Shown here one piece after another: positions 54,105 to 63,892 of a stretch of DNA of 64,000 bases. This DNA comes from CAVQMC01 sp963713505. GTDB lineage: Bacteria; Bacteroidota; Ignavibacteria; Ignavibacteriales; Ignavibacteriaceae. The first letter of the stretch is position 1. Every line of letters starts with the position of its first letter. Where the stretch lies: positions 124,001-188,000 of the forward strand of contig CAVQMC010000007.1 of assembly GCA_963713505.1 (NCBI GenBank), read 5' to 3'. Position numbers and translations under genes: made by a program. Below the pieces are notes generated by a model. The model did not search any database, was not told where the DNA came from, and worked only from the letters and a program-made list of their open reading frames with translations.

Positions 54105-57041
54105 ATGAACCCTGAAAAGTGGGAAAAAATACAAACTCTGTTCGAAAAAGCTTTAGAGCTAAATCCTACTGAACGAAAAGATTATTTAAAGATAGAATGC
54201 GGAGAAGATGAAGAGCTTTATAAAGAAGTTATCTCACTCCTTAAAGCTGATGAAGAAGAACATACAATCTTTTCCGGTTCGGCTGCAGATTATATTGCCA
54301 TCGATGATTCAACACTTGATGGAAAAATATTCGGCAATTATCGTGCAGTAAAACAAATAGGAACCGGAGGAATGGGTTCTGTATATCTTGCCGAAAGAAT
54401 TGACGGAGTTTTTGAACAGAAAGTTGCACTTAAAATTGTAAAACCCGGAATGAATTCGGAAGAAATTATTTCCCGTTTTGAAGGTGAAAGACAAATTCTT
54501 GCCAGGCTTCAGCACCCCAATATTGCAAGACTTCTCGACGGGGGCATTTCCGATTTGGGACTTCCGTATTTTACAATGGAATATGTTGAGGGAAAACCTA
54601 TTACGGAATATAGCGACGAGAAAAAATTAACTATAGAAGAAAGACTTGACCTTTTTAAGAAAGTCTGCGAAGCCGTTTTATATGCGCATCAAAATCTTGT
54701 AATTCACCGTGATATAAAACCAAGCAATATTTTGGTTCAGGAAGACGGGATTGTAAAACTGCTCGATTTCGGAATTGCAAAAGTTTTTGAAGAAGATGAA
54801 GATCAGCAGAATTTAACTAGAACCGGAATGAGAGTAATGACGCCTGAATATGCTTCACCGGAGCAGGTAAAAGGTGAACATATCAGCACCGCAACAGATA
54901 TTTATTCCTTAGGTTTAATTCTTTATCAATTGCTTAGCGGAAGTTCTCCTTATGAATTAAAATCAACTTCTGCTCTGGAAATGGAAAGAGTAATTTGTCT
55001 TACCGAACCCCAGAAACCAAGTTCAATGGTCACAAAAACTCATGATCCTGAAAATGGAAAGAACGTATCTCCGGGAATAATAAGCATAAATAGAAGTATT
55101 TCAATTGCAAAACTGAAGAAAAAAATAGCAGGCGATTTGGATAATATATGTTTAATGGCAATCAGGAAAGAACCGGAAAGAAGATACAGCTCAATTGCAC
55201 AGCTAATTGAAGATATTAATAATTATCTAAGTGGAAATCCGGTAATAGCTCGGAGCAGTACTGCATCATACAGAATTAAAAAATTTGTACAACGGCATAA
55301 AGCCGGAGTTGTAATTACCGCGGCTGCCGTTATTATAATTGCATTGGTAACAACTTTTTATACAATTCAGCTTGCATCGGAAAGAGATAAGGCTAAACTT
55401 GAAGCGGAAAAATCTAAAAAAGTATCGGAATTTTTAGCGGGAATATTTAAAGTAAGCGATCCCGAACAATCCAAAGGAGAGACAATAACCGCAAGAGAGT
55501 TATTGGATGCCGGTGTAAAAAGAATTGAAAGTGAATTGGCAGGCCAGCCGCAGGTTCTTGCAAATATGCTTGATGTAACCGGAAATGTTTATAAAAATTT
55601 AGGGTTATATAAAAAAGCTTATCCGCAACTGCAGAGATCATATAAACTGAATGATTCACTTTCCGGAAATAGTCCGGAAACTGCACAAAGCTTAAACGAT
55701 TTTGCAAACTTAAATTTTGAAATGGGAAATTATAAAGAAGCAGTTGAAAAGTTTAATAAAGCATTAAATATAAGAAATAATATTTTCGGTAATAATAGTT
55801 TAGAATCCGCAGAAAGCATGAATGATTTGGCAATGGTTCTGCGCGAAAACGGAAAATATGATGAAGCTGAAAAATTATTAAATAATTCTTTGGCTATAAG
55901 GAAAAAACATACATCCGGCAGAGGAAGGGAAGTTGCTCAATCATTAAATAACCTTGGACTTGTAAAACAGGATAAAGGAGAATACAAAGAAGCAAAAAAA
56001 TTATTGGAAGAGTCTTTGGCCATGAAAGAAAAATTATTCGGAAAAGTTCATCCTTCAATTACACAAACTTTGGGCAGCCTTGCTTCGCTGCTTCAGAAAA
56101 TGGGAAAATTCACAGATGCTTCCAAACTGCTTAACCAGACATTGGAAATTGATAAAAAATTATACGGAGATGTTCACCCGGAAATCTCTACAGATCTTTA
56201 CAACATTGCTTCCAATACTGCATTACTTGGTGATCTTGATGCTTCTGCTGATATGTACAAAGAAGTACTTGAGTTGGATAAAAAACTTCTGGGAGATAAT
56301 CATCCTTATATTGCTTTGGATATAAATAACCTTGCTGGAATTTACAGTGACAAAGGTGAATATGAAAAAGCAGAAAAACTATATAAACAATCTCTTGAAT
56401 TAAACAAAAAGATTTACGGTAAAGAACATCCGGAAGTAGCAACAAGTTTAAGCAATCTTGGAGTTCTGTATGAAAGATGGGGCAAAAATTCTCTTGCCGA
56501 ACCGCTGCTGAAATCTGCATTGGATATGAGAGTAAAGATGCTCGGAGAAGATCATCCCGATGTAATTACAAGTATAAATATTTACGCCTCACTTTTATTA
56601 AGCGAAAAAAAATATGAAGAAGCAATTAAAGAATACAGGAAATCGCTTGAACTGAGAATTAAAACAATAGGTGAAGAACATCCTTTTACTGCAAATTCTT
56701 ATATTGGATTGGGAAATGCATTTGCCGGGGTTAAAAATTTTAAGGAAGCCGAAGAAAACATAAAAAAGGGAATTGAAATTTATAAACAAAAACTGCCTCC
56801 CGGCCATTGGAATATTTTTTACGGTGAAAGTACGTTAGGACAATGTTATTCGAAAGAAGGGAAATATAAAGAAGCAGAAAATATTTTATTAAATGCTTAT
56901 GAAAAATTAAAAGCTAAAAGAGGTGAGAAAGACAGGTTTACAATCAGCGCATTAAAAACAATTATAAAAAACTATGAACGCTGGGGAAAGGAAAATCAGG
57001 CTGAAAAATATAAGGGGATTTTGGAAAGTATAGATAAGTAG
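54105..57041 (+). CDS. Membrane Ser/Thr protein kinase with TPR sensor region
   Basis: The 978-residue protein has an N-terminal Hanks-type kinase domain at about residues 79-375 (glycine loop GTGGMG at 86-91, Lys110, HRDIKPSN at 201-208, DFG at 221-223, ASPEQ). A membrane helix follows at about 401-421, then roughly ten TPR units of 42 residues, kinesin-light-chain-like (LNNLGLVKQDKGEYKEAKKL; DINNLAGIYSDKGEYEKAEK). All catalytic residues are kept. The kinase would face the cytoplasm, with the TPR part on the other side. It stands alone, so its targets are unknown. Confidence 0.92.
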   Translation: MNPEKWEKIQTLFEKALELNPTERKDYLKIECGEDEELYKEVISLLKADEEEHTIFSGSAADYIAIDDSTLDGKIFGNYRAVKQIGTGGMGSVYLAERIDGVFEQKVALKIVKPGMNSEEIISRFEGERQILARLQHPNIARLLDGGISDLGLPYFTMEYVEGKPITEYSDEKKLTIEERLDLFKKVCEAVLYAHQNLVIHRDIKPSNILVQEDGIVKLLDFGIAKVFEEDEDQQNLTRTGMRVMTPEYASPEQVKGEHISTATDIYSLGLILYQLLSGSSPYELKSTSALEMERVICLTEPQKPSSMVTKTHDPENGKNVSPGIISINRSISIAKLKKKIAGDLDNICLMAIRKEPERRYSSIAQLIEDINNYLSGNPVIARSSTASYRIKKFVQRHKAGVVITAAAVIIIALVTTFYTIQLASERDKAKLEAEKSKKVSEFLAGIFKVSDPEQSKGETITARELLDAGVKRIESELAGQPQVLANMLDVTGNVYKNLGLYKKAYPQLQRSYKLNDSLSGNSPETAQSLNDFANLNFEMGNYKEAVEKFNKALNIRNNIFGNNSLESAESMNDLAMVLRENGKYDEAEKLLNNSLAIRKKHTSGRGREVAQSLNNLGLVKQDKGEYKEAKKLLEESLAMKEKLFGKVHPSITQTLGSLASLLQKMGKFTDASKLLNQTLEIDKKLYGDVHPEISTDLYNIASNTALLGDLDASADMYKEVLELDKKLLGDNHPYIALDINNLAGIYSDKGEYEKAEKLYKQSLELNKKIYGKEHPEVATSLSNLGVLYERWGKNSLAEPLLKSALDMRVKMLGEDHPDVITSINIYASLLLSEKKYEEAIKEYRKSLELRIKTIGEEHPFTANSYIGLGNAFAGVKNFKEAEENIKKGIEIYKQKLPPGHWNIFYGESTLGQCYSKEGKYKEAENILLNAYEKLKAKRGEKDRFTISALKTIIKNYERWGKENQAEKYKGILESIDK

Positions 57042-57126
57042 AATTTAATGTTGAATAAATTGATGGCCCTTGGAATTATTTGGTAAACCTTTTAAATCTT
57101 GAAGTTTCTTCGATTTATATATAAAA

Positions 57127-57155
57127 AAAGCTGAGCAAAAACTCAGCTTTTTATT
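57127..57155. terminator. Terminator between the kinase gene and the tRNA
   Basis: AAAAGCTGAG and CTCAGCTTTT form a stem of about ten pairs around a short A-rich loop, with T-runs on both sides. It lies six bases after the tRNA on the - strand and about 85 bases after the kinase gene on the + strand, so it can serve both. Confidence 0.75.
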
Positions 57156-57160
57156 TTTAG

Positions 57161-57233
<73 letters not shown>

Positions 57234-57411
57234 ATGTAAAATTTAATTTTTTCAGGTTTTTACACCCGAATCATCATTTTCAAACTTTATAAGAACATAA
57301 AATAAATGCTCAATAATAAATTTTATTGAGCATCAAATATAATCATTAATCGACGGTATGTCAAACTTTAGTGATTTAGATTGTTCAAAACAGTCTCACC
57401 AAATGAGGTTT

Positions 57412-57681
57412 TTAACCATCGATATTATTGAAACTGGAAACAATTCCGTCTAAAGCCTGCGAACGTACATGAATTTCGTTCAGTTTCTGTATAATTCTTA
57501 ATATAACCTGTCGTTTCTCTTCCACTAATTCATTCATAAAGCTGCTTACTTCCGGGAAGTTGCATTCATCCAGAGTGCTTTCGTAAAATCTAACCATTGC
57601 GGTTTCTTTACGCAAAGCTTCGTTAAGCATTGCACAAGTATTTCTGCATGCATGCTGGCATTTAACTTCATCTGTTTTCAT
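57412..57681 (-). CDS. Small helical protein with CX3CX3C, unknown
   Basis: The 89-residue protein has cysteines at residues 8, 12 and 16 (KCQHACRNTC), placing three thiols on one helix face. Two long helices with several Glu follow (LRKETAMVRFYESTLDECNF; FMNELVEEKRQVILRIIQKL). This pattern might suit metal or cluster binding. I recognise no family. It is the last gene of the oxidoreductase operon, 29 bases after the gamma subunit. The gap 57241-57411 has no gene. Confidence 0.6.
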   Translation of the reverse strand: MKTDEVKCQHACRNTCAMLNEALRKETAMVRFYESTLDECNFPEVSSFMNELVEEKRQVILRIIQKLNEIHVRSQALDGIVSSFNNIDG

Positions 57682-57710
57682 AGTCTTACCTCATTTTGCT
57701 GGTGAGCTTT

Positions 57711-58275
57711 TTATAATGATACCTGTTCAAACTCTTTAGCAAGTTCCTGTCCCCTGTTTAAAGCTTTTTCATTTAAAGGTATTAAATGATGATGTCTTTC
57801 AGGCAGTACTTTTTTAAGAGCTTGAATTATATTTTCTAATTTAACAAGCGGTCTTTTAGCTAAGAACGCTCCTACCATAATCATATTTGCAACTTGTTTT
57901 TTCTGAAGTTTCTCTGCTTCTTCCAAAGCAGGAATTCCGATTATTTCAATATCATTTCTTGTCGGCGGATTTATTATCGTCGATTTTTCATACATTATTA
58001 ATCCGCCTCTCTTTAACTTCCGGTTCAAATTTTTCCAGCGAAGGCTGATTTAATACAATTGCAGAATCGAATTTTGAAATAATTGGAGAACTTATTCTGT
58101 TTGGAGAAACTATTACTATACAGTTTGCTGTTCCTCCGCGCATTTCCGGCCCGTAAGAAGGCATCCAGCTAATTTCTTTATCTTCAATCATGGAAGCATA
58201 AGCAATTATCTGTCCCATAGAAAGAACGCCCTGTCCGCCGAAACCTGCGAAAATTATTTCATGAGCTTTTTCCAT
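57711..58275 (-). CDS. 2-oxoacid:ferredoxin oxidoreductase, gamma subunit (frame interrupted)
   Basis: The first part has the gamma subunit fold (IIFAGFGGQGVLSMGQIIAY; PSYGPEMRGGTANCIVIVS). The rest (IINPPTRNDIEIIGIPALEE; NMIMVGAFLAKRPLVKLENI) is one frame away. Removing one base near 58010 gives EPEVKRGGLIMYEKS and a 187-residue protein, the normal size. It works with the alpha and beta subunits and ferredoxin encoded upstream. Confidence 0.86.
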
Positions 58276-58336
58276 TTTAAATCCCTTTAGTTTTATTTTA
58301 CCAATAAATAATCTTTTATCTTATCATCGTTTCGAT

Positions 58337-59113
58337 TTAATTGTTATTTGGAACTTTTAAATCTCCAAGAGGATATTCAGGGAACATATTTTCAACAAGC
58401 CATTCGTTGCTTTGAACAGGTGTCATCTTCCATCCCGAAGGACAATTGGAGACTACTTCTATAAAACAAGTTCCTTTGTTTAATTTTTGATATTCAAATG
58501 ATTTTTGAACTGCTTTTTTAAGTTTTCTTACAGCTCCGGGTGTATGTACGGACTGACGTGTTACATAATAGGCTCCCGGTAAATTAACAAGCAGTTCTGT
58601 AATTCTTAAAGGATAACCGTTTGCGTGCTGTTCTCTTCCGTAAGGTGATGTGGAAGTTTTCATTCCCATCAAAGTTGTAGGAGCCATTTGTCCGCCGGTC
58701 ATTCCGTAAATGGCATTATTTATAAACATTACCAAAACATTTTCGCCGCGGTTTACTGTGTGAATAGTTTCAGCGGTACCGATTGCTGCTAAATCTCCGT
58801 CTCCCTGATAAGAGAATACGAATTTATCAGGCAGAACTCTTTTAATGCCTGTTGCAACTGCACTTGCTCTACCATGAGCAGCTTCCTGCATATCAACATT
58901 CATATAATGATATGCAAACACTGAACATCCGACAGGCGCTACACCGATTGTCTTATCCTGAATTCCCATTTCTTCAACAACTTCCATTAGAATTCTGTGT
59001 GCAATATTATGTCCGCAACCCGGGCAATAGTGAAAAGGTGTATCTGTTAATGTTGACGGTTTTTTATAAACCAATTCCATTCCGTCTATTGTTTCTTCTA
59101 CTTGCATTTGCAT
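58337..59113 (-). CDS. 2-oxoacid:ferredoxin oxidoreductase, beta (TPP) subunit
   Basis: The 258-residue protein has the cluster-binding CPGCGHN near the start (Cys30, Cys33) and the thiamine pyrophosphate motif GDGDLAAIG ... NNAIYGMTGGQ. It catalyses ferredoxin-dependent oxidative decarboxylation of a 2-oxoacid to an acyl-CoA with the other subunits. The operon pattern and the alpha subunit suggest the branched-chain (2-ketoisovalerate, Vor) or 2-ketoglutarate (Kor) type. Sequence alone does not settle it. Confidence 0.9.
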   Translation of the reverse strand: MQMQVEETIDGMELVYKKPSTLTDTPFHYCPGCGHNIAHRILMEVVEEMGIQDKTIGVAPVGCSVFAYHYMNVDMQEAAHGRASAVATGIKRVLPDKFVFSYQGDGDLAAIGTAETIHTVNRGENVLVMFINNAIYGMTGGQMAPTTLMGMKTSTSPYGREQHANGYPLRITELLVNLPGAYYVTRQSVHTPGAVRKLKKAVQKSFEYQKLNKGTCFIEVVSNCPSGWKMTPVQSNEWLVENMFPEYPLGDLKVPNNN

Positions 59114-59118
59114 ACCTC

Positions 59119-60216
59119 TTAAACTTGAGTAATACTTTGTTTCTCGATCAACGCTTCAATTTCGGCCAGTACATCTTCCGGTGAAGGAATCATTCCGCCC
59201 ATTCTACCTTTGAAGTATACAGGGCATTTCCCGGTAGCTGCTAATGTAACATCTTCAACCATTTGACCGGCATTCATTTCTACTGTAAGCATAAATTCCG
59301 CTTTACCTGCTAAATCCGATATAATTTTTTTCGGGAAAGGATAAAGAGTAATTGGTCTGAGTAAACCGATTTTCAATCCTTTTTCTCTTCCAAGGTCAAC
59401 CGTTTTCTGGCAGACTCTTGCTGAAAGTCCGAATGCTACTAAAATTACATCAGCATCTTCGGTTTGAATTTCTTCATACCTAACTTCATTTTCTTCCATT
59501 CTTCTGTACTTTGCCTGAAGGTCAAGGTTTATATGTTCCATCTTTTCGGGCTGAATGAAAAGGGAAGTAATAATATTTCTTTCTCTATCCGGAGTTTTAC
59601 CGGTAGTTGCCCAAGGTGCTTTTGTTTTAGGTAAAGAACCTTCTTCAGGAAGAACAACTTTTTCCATCATCTGTCCCAAAGCACCGTCTGCTAATATCAT
59701 AGCCGGATTTCTGTATTTTTCTGCTAATCTGATTCCGTCGAAAACGAAATCTGCCATTTCCTGAACGGAAGCCGGAGCTAAAACTATTAAATGATAATCT
59801 CCATGGCCGCCTCCCTTTGTAGCCTGGAAATAGTCACCTTGTGAAGGCTGGATTGTACCTAATCCCGGGCCTCCTCTAACAACATTTACAATAAGACAAG
59901 GTAACTGGGCGGAAGCAATATAAGAAATACCTTCCTGCATTAAACTTATACCCGGACTTGATGAAGAGGTCATTACTCTTGCACCGGCGCCGGCAGCTCC
60001 GTAAATCATATTTATGGATGCAACTTCACTTTCAGCTTGTAAAACAGTACCGTGACGTTTGGGCATCTCGTTTGTAAAATATTCTAATACCTCAGATTGA
60101 GGAGTAATAGGATAACCAAAATAAGCATCAATATCCGCTCTGATAGCAGCTTCTGCCAGGGCTTCGTTGCCTTTCATTAAACGGGTATCGCCTTTTTTAT
60201 TATTTTTATTTTCCAT
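59119..60216 (-). CDS. 2-oxoacid:ferredoxin oxidoreductase, alpha subunit
   Basis: The protein of about 365 residues has the alpha-subunit sequence (MKGNEALAEAAIRADIDAYF, GYPITPQSEVLEYFTNEMP, then SSSSPGISLMQEGISYI). The arrangement resembles VorB-type subunits of 2-ketoisovalerate:ferredoxin oxidoreductase. The start at ATG 60216 is chosen over TTG 60222 and follows AAAAGG. It is followed by the beta subunit after five bases. Confidence 0.9.
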   Translation of the reverse strand: MENKNNKKGDTRLMKGNEALAEAAIRADIDAYFGYPITPQSEVLEYFTNEMPKRHGTVLQAESEVASINMIYGAAGAGARVMTSSSSPGISLMQEGISYIASAQLPCLIVNVVRGGPGLGTIQPSQGDYFQATKGGGHGDYHLIVLAPASVQEMADFVFDGIRLAEKYRNPAMILADGALGQMMEKVVLPEEGSLPKTKAPWATTGKTPDRERNIITSLFIQPEKMEHINLDLQAKYRRMEENEVRYEEIQTEDADVILVAFGLSARVCQKTVDLGREKGLKIGLLRPITLYPFPKKIISDLAGKAEFMLTVEMNAGQMVEDVTLAATGKCPVYFKGRMGGMIPSPEDVLAEIEALIEKQSITQV

Positions 60217-60241
60217 AATCAAAACCTTTTTGCTTTAATAA

Positions 60242-60499
60242 TTAACCGACTGGTTCAACCGCTTTTTTTTCTTTTCTTAATGCGGATTTAGGCTGACGAT
60301 AAACGGTTATTGCAACATCAGGACAAACCAATGCACAATTTACACATCCGGTACAATTATCCTTTATTAATTCTGCGTATCTATAACCATTTTTATTGAT
60401 CTGGCTTGATAAGCCGAGGCTTTCTTGAGGGCATGCAGTAATGCAAAGTTCGCAGCCTTTGCAAACTACTGTGTCAATTATTACTGTTCCTCTTATCAT
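60242..60499 (-). CDS. 2-oxoacid:ferredoxin oxidoreductase, ferredoxin (delta) subunit
   Basis: The 85-residue protein carries two 4Fe-4S motifs, CKGCELCITACP and CTGCVNCALVCP, typical of the delta subunit or ferredoxin of these complexes. It is the first gene of the - strand operon delta-alpha-beta-gamma. The promoter should lie in the 780-base non-coding gap at 60500-61280. Confidence 0.92.
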   Translation of the reverse strand: MIRGTVIIDTVVCKGCELCITACPQESLGLSSQINKNGYRYAELIKDNCTGCVNCALVCPDVAITVYRQPKSALRKEKKAVEPVG

Positions 60500-61280
60500 T
60501 TTTATAATCTTTTTTTAATTAATAAAATATTCTTTTTATGAATTTGACAATATATATGCCAAATAGTAAAAGCTTGTATAATTGCTAATTATAGGTTTTT
60601 AAAGGTCTTTTATTATCAAATTTAAGAAGCAGCTTGAAGTTCGGATTACTAATATCGAGAAGCATGGATTAATTGTCTATTGGCAAAATATTTTGTTTTA
60701 ACAAATATTGCGTTTTTGACGGAAACAGCATCTTTTCTATAATGAATGATCATTTATTAGTTGTTCTTTATAATATGTTCAAGTTCAATTTTTCTTATAA
60801 AATTTAAATGATAACTGCGGACAATTTGGATATCTTTTTAATGTTATTGTAATACGGATTAATTAATATAAACTTAAATAATGAATGCTCTTATTTTAAA
60901 TTTATTCTACACATTATATATTCAAAAATTTTTTTATGGGTGAAATAAAATTTCAAATTTGAGTAGAAAAAAAACTGGTTAGCTAAGAATTTAATGATTT
61001 ACTAATACTTATAAAAAATGAATGTTGATAAAAAAGTATAGATTAATCATTAATTATCTTTCTCGAATTAAGATATATGTTCAAATTTAATTTTGGAAAG
61101 TGTGGATATTCGTCTATAAACGCACTTTTTAAAGCGAGTTTCGACTTAAATACCAAGATAGTCGATTATTTGCCAATTCTCACAGAGTCACTTAAACTTG
61201 ATCCACTCTGTTGCTAATACTTGCATCTAAATCTAATTTTAGTTGTGTCAAATTTATGTTTAACAAATTAGAGGTGATAT
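60500..61280. other. Long AT-rich intergenic region without a visible gene
   Basis: This gap separates the oxidoreductase operon (-) from rlpA (+). I see no frame with a ribosome binding site, no tRNA or strong hairpin, and no repeat array. It must hold the two divergent promoters. A perfect TTGACA at 60543 has no -10 box at usable distance. Confidence 0.5.
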
Positions 61281-61772
61281 TTGAAGTCATTAACGAAATT
61301 ATTTTTAATTATGGTAATGATTTCGCTGGTAGGATTCACAATAGTAAGCAACGAAGAAAGTAATGCAGAAGAACCGGTGATAAGTAAAGCAAAAACAGTT
61401 AATGAAGAAGATACCGCAGTAAATACTTCAATAGTTAATTATACCGATAAAGGAACAATGACAGCTTCGTGGTACGGACCAAAATTTCATGGAAGACTAA
61501 CTGCAAATGGAGAAATCTATGATCAAATGGCTTTTACCGCAGCTCATAAAAAGTTAAAATTCGGAACTCTGCTTAAATTAACAAATACCGAAAACGATAA
61601 AAGTGTAATTGTTAGAATTAACGACAGAGGACCGTATGTTAGAGGCAGACAATTAGATCTTTCTAAAGGTGCTGCCATAGCTTTAGGAATGATTAAACCC
61701 GGTGTTATGAAGTTAAAAGTTGAGGAAATCAGCTTAAAAGGAGTAAATTTCCCAGTTGTAACACTTAATTAA
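61281..61772 (+). CDS. rlpA: RlpA-like double-psi beta-barrel protein
   Basis: The 163-residue protein has an N-terminal export signal (residues 1 to about 23) and the RlpA double-psi beta-barrel (GTMTASWYGPKFHGRLTANG; VIVRINDRGPYVRGRQLDLS). The barrel is known in septal lytic transglycosylases acting on denuded glycan. No SPOR domain follows and there is no lipobox. The TTG start is fixed by the near-perfect Shine-Dalgarno GAGGTGAT at 61271-61278. Confidence 0.86.
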   Translation: MKSLTKLFLIMVMISLVGFTIVSNEESNAEEPVISKAKTVNEEDTAVNTSIVNYTDKGTMTASWYGPKFHGRLTANGEIYDQMAFTAAHKKLKFGTLLKLTNTENDKSVIVRINDRGPYVRGRQLDLSKGAAIALGMIKPGVMKLKVEEISLKGVNFPVVTLN

Positions 61773-61796
61773 TCATTAAATTAATATTCAAAATTC

Positions 61797-61826
61797 AAAG
61801 CCTCCGTAAAAACGGGGGCTTTTTTT
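61797..61826 (+). terminator. Rho-independent terminator after rlpA
   Basis: AAAGCCTCCG and CGGGGGCTTT pair around TAAAAA and are followed by a run of T, 25 bases after the rlpA stop. Confidence 0.85.
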
Positions 61827-61875
61827 ATACCCAAGAAAATTATCAAATTTAGCATCAAATTATTAAATTTGTTTT

Positions 61876-62451
61876 ATGTTATGCCTTAAATGTGAATCAA
61901 ACCCGAATTGGATTATATCAGTTTTAAAAAATATTGAATCTGTTTTGATGGATCATGCACATTGTGAGAAAAAAGCCGCAGCAACAGGCTTAAGTCTTTT
62001 GGCAGTTTATCCCGAAAAATTTGAAATTTCTTACAAAATGTCGGATTTGGTTGAAGAAGAAATCGGACATTACCGCGCAGTTGTTAAGTTACTGGAAAAC
62101 AAAGGCTTGCAGTTAAATAAAGATCAAGGCGATCCTTATGCAAAAAAACTTTTATCTCATATAAATAAAAATGAACCGGAAAGACTGTTGGATAGACTTT
62201 TAACTGCCGGAATAATTGAAGCAAGATCTTGTGAAAGACTTCAGATTTTGGCTGAAAATTTAAAAGAACCTGATCTTAAAAAATTTTATTCTGATTTATC
62301 GGCTTCGGAAGCCGGACATTATGTTACTTACATAAAACTTGCGAAATTGTACTTCGATGAAGAAATTGTAAATAAAAGACTGGACGAACTTTCGGAAATC
62401 GAAAAGAAAATTGTACTCTCTTTACCCAATCACCCTGTAATACACGGATAA
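61876..62451 (+). CDS. miaE: tRNA-(ms2io6A37) hydroxylase MiaE
   Basis: MiaE is a diiron monooxygenase that hydroxylates the isopentenyl group of ms2i6A at tRNA position 37. The 191-residue protein has the ferritin-like Glu/ExxH ligands: DHAHCEKKAA, EEIGHYRAV, IEARSCERL and SEAGHYVTY. The ATG follows the rlpA terminator by about 50 bases, so it starts a new transcript with the methyltransferase gene. Confidence 0.88.
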   Translation: MLCLKCESNPNWIISVLKNIESVLMDHAHCEKKAAATGLSLLAVYPEKFEISYKMSDLVEEEIGHYRAVVKLLENKGLQLNKDQGDPYAKKLLSHINKNEPERLLDRLLTAGIIEARSCERLQILAENLKEPDLKKFYSDLSASEAGHYVTYIKLAKLYFDEEIVNKRLDELSEIEKKIVLSLPNHPVIHG

Positions 62452-62460
62452 TAAAAAATT

Positions 62461-63021
62461 ATGGAAAAAAAGAAATTAAACATCGGATGCGGAAAAGATA
62501 TAAAAGAAGGTTATGTAAATCTTGATGTAGTTGATTACGGCGGAAACATGATTCACGATATAAACACTTTTCCTTATCCTTTTGAAGATAATACTTTCGA
62601 TGAAATTTATGCTTCACACATTTTGGAACATCTCGATAATTTCCACAATACGGTTACAGAGTTATATAGAATCAGCAAACCTGACGGAATTTTAATTGTT
62701 TATGCTCCTTTCTTTTTAAATACAAAATATTTCGGAGAACCGGATCATAAAATTCCTTTTTCCATTAGAACGTTTGATAATTATGAATATATCGGAAACC
62801 GGAAATTGAAATTTTATGAAAAGTGGAAATTAAATCATCGAACAAACTATGAAGGTAAAGCTCAATTTGAAGTAATAGAAAAAAGATTTATTACTTCTCA
62901 TTTTGCAGCATTAAAGTGGATGGACTTCTTTGTAAATATTGAACCTGTTATGTATGAAAGATTTTTTGCCGGAATTTTTTCTCCAGAAGAAGTTTATTTT
63001 AAATTGCGTATCGTTAAATAA
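62461..63021 (+). CDS. Class I SAM-dependent methyltransferase
   Basis: The 186-residue protein has the SAM-binding motif LNIGCGKD at the start, an acidic second-strand end (NLDVVDYGG) and the motif FDEIYASHILEHL of this family. The substrate is unknown. It lies nine bases after miaE, so the two may be co-transcribed. It is convergent with the DUF423 gene, with a one-base gap. Confidence 0.82.
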   Translation: MEKKKLNIGCGKDIKEGYVNLDVVDYGGNMIHDINTFPYPFEDNTFDEIYASHILEHLDNFHNTVTELYRISKPDGILIVYAPFFLNTKYFGEPDHKIPFSIRTFDNYEYIGNRKLKFYEKWKLNHRTNYEGKAQFEVIEKRFITSHFAALKWMDFFVNIEPVMYERFFAGIFSPEEVYFKLRIVK

Positions 63022-63390
63022 TTAATCCTTCTTTACTTTCATTGCTTTAAATACTATAAAAGCCCAACCGACTAAAAAACTTACTCCGCCGACAGGAGTA
63101 ATCATTGCAAAAAATAAAGTTCCGGTTGTTGAATATAAATATAAAGACCCGGAGAAAAGTAAAATCCCTATTAAAAAGGATAATGCAGAAATAGAATAAA
63201 TTTTATTTCCTAATAGTCCAATAGATAAAATTGCAATGGAATGAATTAATTGATAAAAAACTCCGGTTTTATAAATTTCCAGCATTTCTGGAGTTAATGC
63301 AGATTTCAAACTATGTGCACCAAAAGCACCTAACGCAACTCCGAAAAATCCGCAGATTCCGCCGATAATTACCCAGATATTATTTTTCAT
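63022..63390 (-). CDS. DUF423 membrane protein
   Basis: The 122-residue protein has four membrane helices and the DUF423 signature (GVALGAFGAHSLKSALTPEM; YKTGVFYQLIHSIAIL). The molecular function of this widespread family is not known. It is alone on its strand between two + genes. Confidence 0.88.
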   Translation of the reverse strand: MKNNIWVIIGGICGFFGVALGAFGAHSLKSALTPEMLEIYKTGVFYQLIHSIAILSIGLLGNKIYSISALSFLIGILLFSGSLYLYSTTGTLFFAMITPVGGVSFLVGWAFIVFKAMKVKKD

Positions 63391-63538
63391 ATATATATAT
63401 ATTCTTATTAAAATTTTAGAAATAAAATAATCATTTAAACAACAAATCTAAATTAGGCTAATCAATCTACATTGAATATTTCGAAAAAAATTAAGTAAAT
63501 TAAAAGTTTAAATTTCAATCACAAAAAATCTAAGTTCC

Positions 63539-63886
63539 ATGAAAAACCTTCAAAAAATAATACTGCCGTTATTAATAGTTATTGTAATTTCGGTAATCTA
63601 TTTTATGTATTTTGATCAAAAGGGGGAACTGGGATCTTTTACAAATTTTGATACAAACAATTCTGCAAATAAAGTTATTGTTGTAAAGATAGAAATTGAA
63701 AAGGGAATTCAAACAGATCCGGTAAATGGCTCTGCGGCATTTTATGTTTCCGATAAGAACGGAACAATCCAATTAGTTCAGGCAGCTTTACCTCTGCCGG
63801 AAGGATTTGAAAATTCGGAAACAATTAAATTAAACGGTCATTTGCACACAGATCATTTTCATGCAGGCGAAGTTACAATTGATTAG
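63539..63886 (+). CDS. Membrane-anchored small protein, unknown
   Basis: The 115-residue protein has an N-terminal membrane anchor (about residues 8-24) and a beta-rich domain ending GHLHTDHFHAGEVTID. This tail resembles OB-fold proteins of the CcmE type, where a His-containing loop and 'FHAxEV' strand occur, but the call is weak. It ends six bases before the uvrB start. Confidence 0.55.
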   Translation: MKNLQKIILPLLIVIVISVIYFMYFDQKGELGSFTNFDTNNSANKVIVVKIEIEKGIQTDPVNGSAAFYVSDKNGTIQLVQAALPLPEGFENSETIKLNGHLHTDHFHAGEVTID

Positions 63887-63892
63887 GACAAC

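Noticed and set aside
60543..60600. Perfect TTGACA upstream of the oxidoreductase operon and rlpA
   Set aside because: The next TATAAT on that strand is 27 bases away, too far for a sigma-70 promoter, and the orientation does not fit the adjacent operon.
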